A DNA stretch of 64,000 bases from an uncultured Pelagibacteraceae bacterium (GTDB lineage: Bacteria; Pseudomonadota; Alphaproteobacteria; Pelagibacterales; Pelagibacteraceae): NCBI GenBank assembly GCA_902596325.1, contig CACJTN010000003.1:1-64000 (forward strand), read 5' to 3'. Under the pieces are notes generated by a model. That model searched no databases and was not told the DNA's origin. It worked only from the letters and a program-made list of their open reading frames with translations. This document shows, in pieces, positions 30,948 through 42,705 of the stretch (its first letter is position 1; each line of letters starts with the position of its first letter). A program made the position numbers and the translations under genes.

Positions 30948-31558
30948 GTATAAAAAAAGTTTCTAAAGAGCAACCAGACAGTTTTGAATTTAATGAGGAA
31001 AATTTAAAAATTGCTAATGATATAATTAAAAATTATCCTAGTGGTAAACAACAAAGTGCTGTTATGTCTTTTTTATATTTGGCACAAAGACAAAATAATA
31101 ATTGGATACCATTAGTGGCCATGAAATATATAGCTAAGTTGCTAAATATCCCTTACATAAAAGTATATGAGGTAGCTACATTTTACTCCATGTATAATCT
31201 ATCACCAGTTGGTAAATATTTTGTACAGGTATGTACTACTACGCCATGTATGATTAGAGGCGCATATAAACTAGTTGAAGCCTGTAAAGAAAAAATATCG
31301 AAAAATCAAAACACACTATCAAATGATGGTAAGTGCTCATGGGTCGAAGTTGAATGCTTGGGTGCTTGTGTAAATGCTCCTATGATGCAAATCAACGAAG
31401 ATTATTTTGAAGATCTTGATAAAGAAAAAACATCTAAAATTTTTGACAAAATGTTCAATGATGAAAATATTGAACCCGGCTCATATAGAGGAAGAGTTAA
31501 TTCAGAGCCTGAGAATAATAGAAAAACTTTAATGGATTTAAAAAATGCTTCAAGATAA
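30944..31558 (+). CDS. nuoE: NADH-quinone oxidoreductase subunit E
   Basis: [44 protein letters not shown]. Confidence 0.97.
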   Translation: MSIKKVSKEQPDSFEFNEENLKIANDIIKNYPSGKQQSAVMSFLYLAQRQNNNWIPLVAMKYIAKLLNIPYIKVYEVATFYSMYNLSPVGKYFVQVCTTTPCMIRGAYKLVEACKEKISKNQNTLSNDGKCSWVEVECLGACVNAPMMQINEDYFEDLDKEKTSKIFDKMFNDENIEPGSYRGRVNSEPENNRKTLMDLKNASR

Positions 31559-32867
31559 AGATAGAATATTTCAGAATTTATATAATGATGGGGATTCAGG
31601 AATTGACGGAGCCGTAAAAAGGAATGATTGGTCAAATACTAAAGATTTAATATCTAAAGGTAGAGATTGGATAATAGATGAAGTTAAGTTATCAGAATTA
31701 AGAGGAAGAGGTGGCGCTGGTTTTCCTACGGGTTTAAAGTGGTCATTTGCACCTAAAGAAGTGGGTTCCAGACCTCATTATCTTGTAATAAATGCAGATG
31801 AGTCTGAACCTGGAACATGTAAAGATAGAGACATATTAAGATTTGAGCCCCATAAATTAATCGAAGGATGTTTATTAGCATCTTATGCAGTAAACGCACA
31901 CACTTGTTACATTTATATTAGAGGTGAATATTATTTTGAAGGTCAAAGATTACAAAAAGCAATTGATGAAGCTTATGAAAAAAATTTAATTGGAAAGAAT
32001 GCCTCTAATAGTGGTTGGGATTTAAATATTTATATTCATTATGGAGCTGGAGCTTATATATGTGGAGAGGAAACAGCATTATTAGAAAGTCTAGAGGGCA
32101 AAAAAGGTCAACCAAGATTGAAACCACCTTTTCCAGCTTTGGTAGGGTTGTATGGTTGTCCAACAATTATTAATAATGTTGAAACTATTGCTGTAATTCC
32201 AACTATATTAAGAAGAGGTGGAAAATGGTTCTCTTCACTTGGAAAAGCAAAAAATACAGGTACTAAAATTTTCTGTATTTCAGGAAATGTTAATAAACCA
32301 TGTAATGTTGAAGAGGAAATGGGAGTGCCTCTTAAAACATTAATTGAAAAACATGCTGGTGGAGTTGTCGGTGGTTGGGATAATTTAAAAGCAGTTATAC
32401 CAGGTGGATCTTCGATGCCTTTATTACCCAAAGATATTTGTGATACAATTACAATGGACTTTGACTCGTTAGTTAAAGAAAAAAGTGGATTAGGAACAGC
32501 TGGAATTGTTGTTATTAATAAAGACCAAGACATTATAAAATGCATGGCACGAATAGCTAGGTTTTATAAACATGAAAGCTGTGGTCAATGTACACCTTGT
32601 AGAGAAGGTTCTGGCTGGATGTGGAGAATGTTAGAAAGAATGGCCAAAGGTGAAGCATCTAAAGACGAGGTAAATATGTTAATGGATGTAACAAAACAAA
32701 TTGAAGGACACACTATATGTGCCTTTGGTGAAGGATCGTCTTGGCCGGTACAAGGTTTAATCAGACATTTTAAAAAAGAGATTGAAGAAAGAAATAATTT
32801 TAATCCTTTAGTTAAGAAGGACAGAAATATTCCATATTTAGTGGACCAACATTTGCTTGATAAATAA
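31545..32867 (+). CDS. nuoF: NADH-quinone oxidoreductase subunit F
   Basis: [49 protein letters not shown]. Confidence 0.98.
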   Translation: MLQDKDRIFQNLYNDGDSGIDGAVKRNDWSNTKDLISKGRDWIIDEVKLSELRGRGGAGFPTGLKWSFAPKEVGSRPHYLVINADESEPGTCKDRDILRFEPHKLIEGCLLASYAVNAHTCYIYIRGEYYFEGQRLQKAIDEAYEKNLIGKNASNSGWDLNIYIHYGAGAYICGEETALLESLEGKKGQPRLKPPFPALVGLYGCPTIINNVETIAVIPTILRRGGKWFSSLGKAKNTGTKIFCISGNVNKPCNVEEEMGVPLKTLIEKHAGGVVGGWDNLKAVIPGGSSMPLLPKDICDTITMDFDSLVKEKSGLGTAGIVVINKDQDIIKCMARIARFYKHESCGQCTPCREGSGWMWRMLERMAKGEASKDEVNMLMDVTKQIEGHTICAFGEGSSWPVQGLIRHFKKEIEERNNFNPLVKKDRNIPYLVDQHLLDK

Positions 32868-34909
32868 TGATTAAATTAAAAATAAATGATAAAAATATCG
32901 AAATTGAAGATGGTTTAACAGTTCTTCAGGCCTGCGAAAAAGCTGGAGTTGAAATACCAAGATTTTGTTACCATGAAAAACTGTCAATAGCTGGAAATTG
33001 TAGGATGTGTTTAGTTGAGATGGAAAAATCTCCAAAGCCAGTAGCTTCATGTGCAATGCCTGCTTCTGAGGGTATGATAATAAGAACTAATACTGAAAAG
33101 GTTGAGAAAGCTAGAAAAGGTGTAATGGAATTTTTATTAGCAAATCATCCATTAGACTGTCCTGTCTGTGACCAAGGTGGTGAATGTGATTTACAAGATC
33201 AATCGATGTTTTATGGAATTGATAAATCTAGGTTTAAAGAAAATAAAAGACATGTGCCTGAAAAATATATGGGTCCACTTATTAAAACTCAAATGACTAG
33301 GTGTATTCATTGCACAAGATGTATTAGATTTGCAACAGAAGTTGCAGGGGTACCTGAATTAGGTGCAATTGGTAGAGGGGAAGATATGCAAATTACAACT
33401 TATTTAGAAAAATCAATGCAATCTGAACTGTCCGCTAATGTAATAGATCTATGTCCTGTAGGAGCACTAACATCAAAACCTTATGTATTTGAGGCAAGAC
33501 CCTGGGAGCTTAAGAAAACAGAAAGTATAGATGTAATGGATGCAGTAGGTTCAAATATTAGAATTGACACTTATGGATGGGAGGTAAAAAGGATATTGCC
33601 TAAGATTAATGATGATATAAATGAAGAGTGGATTTCAGACAAAACAAGATATGCGTGTGATGGATTAAAAAGCCAAAGATTAGATACCCCATTTATAAAA
33701 AAAAATGGTGTTTTCGAGAAGGCAGATTGGAGCAATGCTCTTGAAATAATAAAAGAAAAAATAATTGGCACTGATCCTTTAAATATTGGTGGTTTTACGG
33801 GCGATTTGGCAAATATGGAAACACAATACTCTGCTAAAGAATTTTTTAGTAAAGTTTTGAAATCTAAAAATTTAGACTCCAGACACGATTATACATATTT
33901 AGATTTAAGTAATAGATCTAATTATATTTTTAATTCTGAAATTAATGGAATTGAAGATAGTGACTTTATTTTATTGATTGGAACAAACCCAAGATATGAA
34001 GCCACAATGTTAAATGCAAGAATTAGAAAAACTTATTTAAACAACAAAACAAATATTTATTCTATAGGTGACCAAGGTGATTTAACATATCCATATAAAG
34101 TTATTGGTAATACAACGCAAGATGTTAGTAAATTTTTCGAAAAACAAAGTGCTATTTACAATGAATTTAAAGAGGCAAAAAAACCTTTAATTATTCTAGG
34201 TTACTCATTTTTCTTACTACAATCTGCAAATTTTTTATTAAATAAATGTAAAAAATTTATAAATGATCATATAAGTACCATGGATGAAAATTGGTATCCT
34301 TTAAATATTATTTCTAAAGATGCAGCCAATGTTGGAGGATATGATTTGAAGATAGTAGGAGAATCTGAAGAATTTAATCATACTTTAGATTTATTACATA
34401 ATAATAAATTAGAAATTGTCTTTTTATTTGGTCAGGACAACATAAAATTTAAAAAAAATAATGAATTTGTAATTTATATAGGAAGCCATGGTGATAAAGG
34501 TGCTGAAAGTGCAGACATTATACTTCCTTCTCCGGCTTATACGGAGCAAGATGGTTTTTATACTAACTTAGAGGGAAAGCTGCAGAAAGCATTTAAAGCA
34601 TCATATCCAACAGGTAATTCTAAAGAAGAGTGGGTTATAATAAATGAAATTTCACAATCATTAGAAAATAGAAATCTATTTAACAACAAAGACCAATTAA
34701 TTGATAATATGTTGAATTATTTAAATTTAAACCTAAAAGAAAATAAAGATATTTTTGAAAAAAGTGTTAAAGGAAAATTTTTTGATGAGGAAGTAATTAC
34801 TGTACCAATTGATTATTATTATTCTAATGTAATTGCTAGGGCATCAAAGACAATGTCTGAGTGCAGAAATTTGAAAATTGATTTTCAAAAGACCGGTACT
34901 GAGGGGTAA
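32867..34909 (+). CDS. nuoG: NADH-quinone oxidoreductase subunit G
   Basis: N-terminal 2Fe-2S ferredoxin (CYHEKLSIAGNCRMCLVE), HPLDCPVCDQGGECDLQDQ, CIHCTRCIRF. Confidence 0.97.
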   Translation: MIKLKINDKNIEIEDGLTVLQACEKAGVEIPRFCYHEKLSIAGNCRMCLVEMEKSPKPVASCAMPASEGMIIRTNTEKVEKARKGVMEFLLANHPLDCPVCDQGGECDLQDQSMFYGIDKSRFKENKRHVPEKYMGPLIKTQMTRCIHCTRCIRFATEVAGVPELGAIGRGEDMQITTYLEKSMQSELSANVIDLCPVGALTSKPYVFEARPWELKKTESIDVMDAVGSNIRIDTYGWEVKRILPKINDDINEEWISDKTRYACDGLKSQRLDTPFIKKNGVFEKADWSNALEIIKEKIIGTDPLNIGGFTGDLANMETQYSAKEFFSKVLKSKNLDSRHDYTYLDLSNRSNYIFNSEINGIEDSDFILLIGTNPRYEATMLNARIRKTYLNNKTNIYSIGDQGDLTYPYKVIGNTTQDVSKFFEKQSAIYNEFKEAKKPLIILGYSFFLLQSANFLLNKCKKFINDHISTMDENWYPLNIISKDAANVGGYDLKIVGESEEFNHTLDLLHNNKLEIVFLFGQDNIKFKKNNEFVIYIGSHGDKGAESADIILPSPAYTEQDGFYTNLEGKLQKAFKASYPTGNSKEEWVIINEISQSLENRNLFNNKDQLIDNMLNYLNLNLKENKDIFEKSVKGKFFDEEVITVPIDYYYSNVIARASKTMSECRNLKIDFQKTGTEG

Positions 34910-35914
34910 ATGTCATTATTTTATTTAGAAACACTGTTAATAGAAACTTATAAAATTATTTTTTTAGTTTTGCCAGTTCTTACAGCAGTTGCTTTGATAG
35001 TATGGCTAGATAGAAGAGTTTGGGCATTTGTGCAAAAAAGAAGAGGCCCCAATGTGGTCGGTCCATTTGGATTACTACAGTCGCTTGCTGATGCGTTAAA
35101 ATATATTTTTAAAGAAATAATAATACCGGCCACTTCAAACAAAATAATATTTATACTTGCTCCTATTGTGACAATGACCTTAGCATTAATTGCTTGGGCA
35201 GTCATACCTTTTGATGAGAACTTGGTTTTAGCAGATATAAATGTTGGTATACTATATTTGTTTGCAGTTTCATCTTTGGGTGTATACGGGATTATAATGG
35301 GTGGATGGGCATCTAATTCAAAATATCCTTTTTTTGGCTCAATCCGATCTGCTGCGCAAATGGTTTCCTACGAGGTTTCTATAGGAGTGATAATTATAAA
35401 TGTTTTGCTTTGTGTTGGTTCACTTAACTTAACCGATATAGTTTTAGCTCAAAAAGATATGTGGTTTATACTACCTTTGTTCCCAATGTTTGTAATATTT
35501 TTTATTTCTGCTTTGGCTGAAACGAACAGACCTCCATTTGATTTACCAGAGGCTGAGGCTGAATTAGTTGCTGGATATCAAACAGAATATTCCGGTATGA
35601 TGTATGCAATGTTTTGGCTTGGTGAGTATGCCAACATTCTCTTAATGTGTGCATTGGGGTCTATTTTATTTTTAGGTGGATGGCTATCACCAATTGATTT
35701 GTATCCGTTAAATTTAATACCTCCAGTAATGTGGTTTATAATAAAAATGTTGTTTTTATTTATTTTATTTGCACTGGTTAAAGCAATAGTTCCTAGATAT
35801 AGATATGATCAATTAATGAAATTGGGTTGGAAAATGTTTTTACCTTTTTCTTTAATATATGTAGTTTTGACCTCGAGTTTTTTAATATATTTTGATTTAT
35901 TGCCAAAGGTTTAA
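34910..35914 (+). CDS. nuoH: NADH-quinone oxidoreductase subunit H
   Basis: [32 protein letters not shown]-type motif, [28 protein letters not shown]. Confidence 0.98.
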   Translation: MSLFYLETLLIETYKIIFLVLPVLTAVALIVWLDRRVWAFVQKRRGPNVVGPFGLLQSLADALKYIFKEIIIPATSNKIIFILAPIVTMTLALIAWAVIPFDENLVLADINVGILYLFAVSSLGVYGIIMGGWASNSKYPFFGSIRSAAQMVSYEVSIGVIIINVLLCVGSLNLTDIVLAQKDMWFILPLFPMFVIFFISALAETNRPPFDLPEAEAELVAGYQTEYSGMMYAMFWLGEYANILLMCALGSILFLGGWLSPIDLYPLNLIPPVMWFIIKMLFLFILFALVKAIVPRYRYDQLMKLGWKMFLPFSLIYVVLTSSFLIYFDLLPKV

Positions 35915-35916
35915 TT

Positions 35917-36402
35917 ATGAAATTAAAAAGATTTTTAAAAACAATTTTTATGACCGAGTTTATAATTGGATTATCTGTTGCGATTAAAGAGGTTTTTAAA
36001 AAGAAAAAAACAATTAATTATCCATTTGAAAAAGGTAAAATCAGTCCAAGGGCTAGAGGTGAGCATGCGTTAAGACGATATCCAAATGGAGAGGAAAGAT
36101 GTATTGCATGTAAACTTTGTGAAGCCGTGTGTCCTGCGCAAGCAATTACAATAGAGTCTAAAGAGAGATCTGATGGAAGTCGGAAAACAACAAGATATGA
36201 TATTGATATGTTAAAATGTATTTATTGTGGTCTATGTGAGGAGTCATGCCCAGTTGATGCAATTGTTCAGGGTCCAAATTTTGAATTTGCAACAGAAACT
36301 CGAGAAGAGTTGTTTTATAATAAAGAAAAACTTTTAGAAAATGGTGATAGATGGGAAAATATATTAGCTGCAAATATTAAAGCTGATAATGCTCATCGAT
36401 GA
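35917..36402 (+). CDS. nuoI: NADH-quinone oxidoreductase subunit I
   Basis: Two 4Fe-4S motifs [16 protein letters not shown] and [16 protein letters not shown]. Confidence 0.98.
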   Translation: MKLKRFLKTIFMTEFIIGLSVAIKEVFKKKKTINYPFEKGKISPRARGEHALRRYPNGEERCIACKLCEAVCPAQAITIESKERSDGSRKTTRYDIDMLKCIYCGLCEESCPVDAIVQGPNFEFATETREELFYNKEKLLENGDRWENILAANIKADNAHR

Positions 36403-37048
36403 TCGGATGATTCAAGGAATTTTTTTCTATATTTTTGCATTAATTGCTATCGTTTCAGCAATAATGGTAACTGTATCCAGAAATACAGTTCATTCAGTTT
36501 TCTTTTTAATATTAGATTTTGTAAGTATTTCATGTCTATTTATTATGAGTGGTGCAGAATTTCTCGGCATGATCATGTTAATTGTTTATGTTGGCGCGGT
36601 AGCGGTATTATTTTTATTTGTTGTGATGATGTTGAATGTTGCCCAACAAGAAAATGAATGGTTTCAGAGTAAAAAAAGTAAAGAGCAAAATAGCTCACAT
36701 ATACCTGTTGGTTTTTTAATTAGCACAATCATTTTTTTTGAATTAATCGTGGTAATTGGTGGTTGGAAGCTTCAACCTGAAATATTTTCTAATTTAAAAC
36801 CTGAGGTTATGTTAGGCACTACAAATACTCACTCAATTGGATCAGTGTTATATACCGACTACATTCATCTTTTTCAAATTTCTGGCATGATATTATTGGT
36901 CTCAATGATCGGTGCAATTGTTTTAACTTATAAAAAAAGAGTTGGCTTGAAAAGACAAAGCTATGTTAGACAAATTTCAAGAGAAAAAATAAGTGGAGTT
37001 GAAATTGTTAATGTCGATAAAAATAAAGGGGTAAAAATTGATGTTTGA
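36389..37048 (+). CDS. nuoJ: NADH-quinone oxidoreductase subunit J (start may be 36407)
   Basis: NuoJ-type 5-TM protein; [27 protein letters not shown]. Confidence 0.95.
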   Translation: MLIDDRMIQGIFFYIFALIAIVSAIMVTVSRNTVHSVFFLILDFVSISCLFIMSGAEFLGMIMLIVYVGAVAVLFLFVVMMLNVAQQENEWFQSKKSKEQNSSHIPVGFLISTIIFFELIVVIGGWKLQPEIFSNLKPEVMLGTTNTHSIGSVLYTDYIHLFQISGMILLVSMIGAIVLTYKKRVGLKRQSYVRQISREKISGVEIVNVDKNKGVKIDV

Positions 37049-37352
37049 AATAAATTTGGGACACTATTTAACCTTAAGCGCTATTATTTTTACAATAGGT
37101 GTTGCTGGAATATTTTTAAATAGAAAAAATATTATTGTTATTTTAATGAGTATTGAACTTATACTTTTAGCTGTAAATATAAATTTAGTATCTTTTTCAG
37201 TTTTTCTAGGTGATCTTACAGGTCAAATATTTACACTTTTTATTTTGACTGTAGCTGCTGCCGAAGCTGCAATTGGACTTGCCATAATAGTTGTTTATTT
37301 CAGAAATGCAGGAACAATTCGTGTTGAGGAAATAGACAAATTAAAAGGATAA
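37041..37352 (+). CDS. nuoK: NADH-quinone oxidoreductase subunit K
   Basis: [18 protein letters not shown]-type motif, [18 protein letters not shown]. Confidence 0.96.
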   Translation: MFEINLGHYLTLSAIIFTIGVAGIFLNRKNIIVILMSIELILLAVNINLVSFSVFLGDLTGQIFTLFILTVAAAEAAIGLAIIVVYFRNAGTIRVEEIDKLKG

Positions 37353-37353
37353 G

Positions 37354-39267
37354 ATGGAATACATTGTAATATTTTTACCTTTATTAGGTGCATTTTTTTC
37401 AGGTTTTTTTGGAAATTTAATAGGTAATAAATTCTCTCAAATTTTAACCTCTGCTTTTGTATCTATCTCGGCAATATTTTCAATTTTAATTTTTTATAAT
37501 GTTTTAACAAATAATTACGAAAGCAACCTAATAGTTGCCAAATGGATTAATTCGGGAGCACTCAATGTAAATTGGTCTATCAAAATTGATGCATTATCCT
37601 CTGTAATGCTTGTAGTGGTTACATTTGTGTCATCTCTAGTTCATATTTACTCTATTGGATACATGTCTCATGATCCTCATAAACCAAGATTCATGTCTTA
37701 TTTATCCTTGTTTACTTTCTCAATGTTAACTTTAGTTACATCAGATAATTTTTTACAATTATTTTTTGGATGGGAAGGAGTTGGATTGTGCTCATATTTT
37801 CTAATTGGATTTTGGTTTAAACGTGAAACTGCTAATGCTGCTGCTATTAAAGCATTTTTAGTAAATAGGGTAGGTGATTTTGGATTAGCGTTAGGCATAT
37901 TCTTAATTTTTTATATGTGCGGAACAATTAATTATGATGAGGTTTTTCAACAAATATCTACACTAAGTCAGAGCGAACTCAATTTTGTGGGTATAAATCT
38001 AAATCCAATCAATCTTATTTGCGTACTTTTATTTATTGGTGCAATGGGTAAATCTGCACAATTATTCTTACATACTTGGTTACCTGATGCAATGGAAGGA
38101 CCTACACCAGTATCTGCATTAATTCATGCCGCAACAATGGTTACAGCAGGAGTTTTTCTTGTTGTCAGATGCTCTCCAATTTATGAGTATTCACCTTTAG
38201 CTTTAGCATTAGTGACGATCGTTGGTATGACCACAGCTTTATTTGCTGCAACAATAGCATTAGTCCAAAACGACATAAAAAAAATAATTGCTTATTCAAC
38301 ATGTAGTCAATTAGGGTATATGTTTTTTGCAGCAGGAGTAGGTGCATATAATGTGGCGATGTTTCATCTTTTTACTCATGCTTTTTTTAAAGCACTTTTA
38401 TTTTTAGGAGCAGGCTCTGTAATACATTCGTTTAAAGATGAACAAGATATAAATTTAATGGGTGGAGTGAACAGAAAACTTCCATACACGTATGTATTGA
38501 TGCTAATTGGAACACTTGCATTAACAGGTTTTCCTTTACTTTCAGGATTTTATTCAAAAGATGCTATTATTGAATTTGCTTATCTTAAGGGGACAAATCT
38601 AAGTTATATTGCAGCAAGTGTAGGAATATTTACTGCTTTACTAACTTCAATATATTCATGGAGATTAATCTTTAAAACATTTCACGGAAAATATAATAAC
38701 CCAAACGTTTCAATTAACGAAATACATGAATCACCTGCAGTAATGATTATACCTTTAATGATTTTGGCATTAGGATCAATTTTAATAGGATTAATTTTTA
38801 AAGATTTGTTTATAGGACCAGACAGCTTTAACAAGTTTTGGAAATCGTCAATTTTTTTGATAAATCCACTCAGTACAGAGCATCCTCCATTATGGTTTTT
38901 ACTAACAACTCCAATTATAGTTACTTTTAGTATACCATTTACTTTTTATATATTTGTAAAAAAAACAAAAATACCATCTTTAATAGCTGAAGCTAATAAG
39001 CCACTTTATAATTTTTTTAAAAACAAATGGTATTTTGATGAACTTTATGACTTTATTTTTGTTCAGCAATCAAAAAAAATTGGTTTGTTTTTTTGGAAAA
39101 AGATTGATGGTTCGATAATTGATAAATTTGGACCAGACGGAATATCTTTATTAATTAAAAAAATCTCAAACAAAGCTGTCAAATTTCAATCTGGTTTTAT
39201 ATACCAATACGCCTTTATAATGCTATTGGGATTTTCTGTATTTTTAACAATTTTAATAATTAATTAA
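37354..39267 (+). CDS. nuoL: NADH-quinone oxidoreductase subunit L
   Basis: FFGWEGVGLCSYFLIGFW, KSAQLFLHTWLPDAMEGPTPVSALIHAATMVTAGVFL. Confidence 0.98.
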   Translation: MEYIVIFLPLLGAFFSGFFGNLIGNKFSQILTSAFVSISAIFSILIFYNVLTNNYESNLIVAKWINSGALNVNWSIKIDALSSVMLVVVTFVSSLVHIYSIGYMSHDPHKPRFMSYLSLFTFSMLTLVTSDNFLQLFFGWEGVGLCSYFLIGFWFKRETANAAAIKAFLVNRVGDFGLALGIFLIFYMCGTINYDEVFQQISTLSQSELNFVGINLNPINLICVLLFIGAMGKSAQLFLHTWLPDAMEGPTPVSALIHAATMVTAGVFLVVRCSPIYEYSPLALALVTIVGMTTALFAATIALVQNDIKKIIAYSTCSQLGYMFFAAGVGAYNVAMFHLFTHAFFKALLFLGAGSVIHSFKDEQDINLMGGVNRKLPYTYVLMLIGTLALTGFPLLSGFYSKDAIIEFAYLKGTNLSYIAASVGIFTALLTSIYSWRLIFKTFHGKYNNPNVSINEIHESPAVMIIPLMILALGSILIGLIFKDLFIGPDSFNKFWKSSIFLINPLSTEHPPLWFLLTTPIIVTFSIPFTFYIFVKKTKIPSLIAEANKPLYNFFKNKWYFDELYDFIFVQQSKKIGLFFWKKIDGSIIDKFGPDGISLLIKKISNKAVKFQSGFIYQYAFIMLLGFSVFLTILIIN

Positions 39268-40760
39268 TGAATTTTCCAATTTTATCCTCTTTAATTTTGC
39301 TTCCTTTAATTGGATCATTTTTTATATTTTTTAATAAGTCTAGTGAAAAAAATAGAACAATTAAGTATGTTTCAATCTTTATAACCTTCTCTAACTTTTT
39401 GCTGGCATTATATCTGTGGTATATTTTTGATAAAACCATCTCTGATTTTCAATTTATTGAAGATAGAGAATGGATATCAGGACTTATTAATTATAAAGTA
39501 GGAATTGATGGAATTTCTATTCTGTTTGTAGTGCTAACTGCTTTTATTACTCCTCTATGTGTAATTTCTGTAATTTCTACAATCAAATATAGACTAAAAG
39601 ATTTTTTAATAGCTATTTTGATAATGGAATCACTAATGATTGGTGTTTTTTGTTCACTTGACCTAGTTGTTTTTTATCTTTTTTTTGAAGGTGGTTTAAT
39701 TCCCATGTTTCTTATAATTGGTATATGGGGCGGTGAAAGAAGAGTCTATTCCGCATTTAAATTTTTTCTCTATACATTGCTCGGTTCTGTATTAATGTTA
39801 GTTGCTATAATATCCATATATTGGATAGCAGGCACGACTGACGTTCAAGAACTTTATAAAATAGGAATTGATCAAAAATATCAAAATTTGTTATGGTTAG
39901 CATTTTTTAGTTCGTTCGCAGTTAAAACCCCTATGTGGCCTGTACACACATGGTTGCCAGATGCACATGTCGAAGCACCCACTGCAGGCTCAGTGCTGTT
40001 AGCAGCTATTTTGCTTAAGATGGCAGGCTATGGTTTTATTAGATTTTCTATTGGATTATTTCCTGTTGCCTCAGAATATTTTGTACCACTAGTTTACGTC
40101 TTAAGTATTATTGCAATAATTTATACCTCATTAGTTGCTTTAATGCAGGACGATATGAAAAAGCTAATTGCATATTCTTCAGTAGCACATATGGGTTTTG
40201 TTACTCTTGGAATATTTACAATGACACAACAAGGTATCGAAGGAAGTATAATACAAATGATCAGTCATGGATTGATATCTGCAGCTTTATTTTTATGTGT
40301 TGGAGTTATTTATGATCGAAGACATACCCGACAAATAAAAGATTATGGTGGTTTGGTTTCAGTTATGCCTAAATACGCAATTTTATTTATGATATTTACA
40401 TTAGGTGCCGTAGGTCTTCCCGGTACAACAGGATTTGTAGGAGAATTTTTGATTTTATTGGGTGCATTTAAAAAGAGTTTCATAGTTGCCATTTTTGCAA
40501 GTATTGGCGTAATATTAAGCGCCGCATATATGCTTTGGCTATATCGAAGAGTAGTTTTTGGAAAAATTGTTAATGCTGATTTAAAAAATATTGTTGACCT
40601 TAATAAGTCTGAAAAAATAATTTTGTGGACACTTGCAATACCATCTATATTTTATGGTTTCTACCCAGAGCCAATTTTTAATACAATAGATGTTTCTATA
40701 AACAGTTTAATTCAGACATATAATGCAAATTTAGACATCTATTTTGCGGGTAAAAATTAA
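39267..40760 (+). CDS. nuoM: NADH-quinone oxidoreductase subunit M
   Basis: FFEGGLIPMFLIIGIWGG, KTPMWPVHTWLPDAHVEAPTAGSVLLAAILLKMAGYG. Confidence 0.98.
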   Translation: MNFPILSSLILLPLIGSFFIFFNKSSEKNRTIKYVSIFITFSNFLLALYLWYIFDKTISDFQFIEDREWISGLINYKVGIDGISILFVVLTAFITPLCVISVISTIKYRLKDFLIAILIMESLMIGVFCSLDLVVFYLFFEGGLIPMFLIIGIWGGERRVYSAFKFFLYTLLGSVLMLVAIISIYWIAGTTDVQELYKIGIDQKYQNLLWLAFFSSFAVKTPMWPVHTWLPDAHVEAPTAGSVLLAAILLKMAGYGFIRFSIGLFPVASEYFVPLVYVLSIIAIIYTSLVALMQDDMKKLIAYSSVAHMGFVTLGIFTMTQQGIEGSIIQMISHGLISAALFLCVGVIYDRRHTRQIKDYGGLVSVMPKYAILFMIFTLGAVGLPGTTGFVGEFLILLGAFKKSFIVAIFASIGVILSAAYMLWLYRRVVFGKIVNADLKNIVDLNKSEKIILWTLAIPSIFYGFYPEPIFNTIDVSINSLIQTYNANLDIYFAGKN

Positions 40761-42175
40761 TGGAAAATATAAACTTAATTACATCTGAAATATTTATTTC
40801 TTTGTCATTAATGTCATTGTTAATTCTAGGCGTATTTAAGAATAATAGTTCAAGCATTGTATACAATTTATCAATTTTTACTTTGTTCCTGTCTCTTTTG
40901 ATAAATTTAAATTTATTTAGTTTTAATAATTTTTACCTTTTTAATGGAGCATACAAGGTTGATCACTTATCAAATTTTATGAAAGTTCTTATTATAGTTT
41001 CTGGAATATTTGTTATGCTTTCTTCATCTAAATATTTAAAAATTAATAAAATTTTCAAAATCGAGTATCCAATTTTGTTGTTAAGTTCAATTTTGGGTAT
41101 GTTTATTATGATTAGTTCTAACGATTTAATAGTATTTTATTTAGGTTTAGAATTACAATCTCTTGCATTATATGTTTTAGCCTCTTTTAAAAGGAACGAT
41201 CAGCTTTCTTCAGAATCTGGGTTAAAGTATTTTGTTTTGAGCGCTTTATCATCTGGATTACTTTTGTATGGATGTTCTTTAATTTATGGTTTTTCAGGAT
41301 CCACAAATTTTGATCAAATATCAAACAATATTTCTGAGGTACAGTATGGTCTAACATTAGGAATAGTATTTATACTGGTTGGTTTAGCATTTAAAATTTC
41401 GGCGGTTCCTTTTCACATGTGGGCACCAGATGTTTATCAAGGTTCCCCAACATCTGTTACAATATTTTTTGCTATTCTTCCTAAGATAGCTGCCTTATCA
41501 GTATTTATAAGATTTTTATATGTTCCATTTATTAATCTTATAGATCAATGGCAAACTATAATTATTTTTGTATCCATTGCCTCAATGGTCTTTGGGGCGG
41601 TCGCAGCTATAGGACAAAAAAATTTAAAACGTCTAATGGCATATAGTTCTATAAGTCATATGGGCTTTGCATTAGCTGGACTAGCAGTAGGTACTAATGA
41701 GGGAATTCAAAGTTCAATTATATATATTTCTATATATTTATTAATGAACTTAGCTTTTTTTAGTTGTTTATTTATGTTGAAAAGAAATGATATATACTAT
41801 GAAGATTTAAGTGATTTATCCGGTTTATCGAAAAATCATCCAATTTTAGCTTTATGTTTATTAATTTCATTGTTTTCATTAGCTGGAATACCACCATTAG
41901 CGGGTTTTTTTGCAAAATTTTATATTTTCTTAGCAGTTATAAAAGAAGAAATGTATTTTTTAGCTATAGTTGGATTGCTTTCAACGGTTGTTGCAGCCTT
42001 TTATTACTTAAGAGTAATAAAAACTATTTACTTTGATAGTCAAACAGAAAAATTCGATATTAATCATGATATTGGACTTAAGATTTCTTTATTAGTTTCT
42101 ACGGTGATAATTTTAATTTATTTTATTTATCCAAGTCCTTTACAAGCACTAATCTCTAAAATAGTAATTTTGTAA
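40760..42175 (+). CDS. nuoN: NADH-quinone oxidoreductase subunit N
   Basis: GLELQSLALYVL, FKISAVPFHMWAPDVYQGSPTSVT. Confidence 0.97.
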   Translation: MENINLITSEIFISLSLMSLLILGVFKNNSSSIVYNLSIFTLFLSLLINLNLFSFNNFYLFNGAYKVDHLSNFMKVLIIVSGIFVMLSSSKYLKINKIFKIEYPILLLSSILGMFIMISSNDLIVFYLGLELQSLALYVLASFKRNDQLSSESGLKYFVLSALSSGLLLYGCSLIYGFSGSTNFDQISNNISEVQYGLTLGIVFILVGLAFKISAVPFHMWAPDVYQGSPTSVTIFFAILPKIAALSVFIRFLYVPFINLIDQWQTIIIFVSIASMVFGAVAAIGQKNLKRLMAYSSISHMGFALAGLAVGTNEGIQSSIIYISIYLLMNLAFFSCLFMLKRNDIYYEDLSDLSGLSKNHPILALCLLISLFSLAGIPPLAGFFAKFYIFLAVIKEEMYFLAIVGLLSTVVAAFYYLRVIKTIYFDSQTEKFDINHDIGLKISLLVSTVIILIYFIYPSPLQALISKIVIL

Positions 42176-42705
42176 TGAAGCTATTAAAATTTACTTATAA
42201 AAAAGTTATGAGCACAAATGATGTTGCTATAAGAAAAATAAGAAGTGGTATTGAGCAAGGAATCATAATTACAAATGAGCAAAAAAAAGGTAGAGGCAGA
42301 TTTGGTAATAAATGGATTTCTTTAAAAGGAAATTTATTCACAACAATTTTTTACAAAGTAAATTCAAATTATAATTTAAAAAAAATTACCCAAAAAAACT
42401 GTTTATTAATATTCAAAACATTAAAAACTGTTATAAAAAAAAACATTTCTATAAAATATCCAAATGATATTCTTATTAACAGTAAGAAGATATGTGGTAT
42501 TTTACAGGAGATAATAACATATAATAATAAATATTTTATTATTGTTGGCATAGGCATTAATATTGTAGAAAGTCCTAAAATAAATAAATATCAAACTACA
42601 TACTTGAATAAATATTTAAATAGAAGCGTGTCAAAATATAAGATTTTTTTTAAAATAAAAAAAATTTTTGAAAACAATATAATAAATCTTCAACAATGTT
42701 CTTAG
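42175..42705 (+). CDS. birA: Biotin--[acetyl-CoA-carboxylase] ligase, monofunctional
   Basis: STNDVA, QKKGRGRFGNKWISLKGNLFTTIFY, KYPNDILINSKKICGILQE. 176 aa, no N-terminal HTH. Confidence 0.9.
   Translation: MKLLKFTYKKVMSTNDVAIRKIRSGIEQGIIITNEQKKGRGRFGNKWISLKGNLFTTIFYKVNSNYNLKKITQKNCLLIFKTLKTVIKKNISIKYPNDILINSKKICGILQEIITYNNKYFIIVGIGINIVESPKINKYQTTYLNKYLNRSVSKYKIFFKIKKIFENNIINLQQCS

Noticed and set aside
32108-32545. 145-aa minus-strand ORF inside nuoF
   Set aside because: Antisense shadow of conserved nuoF sequence.
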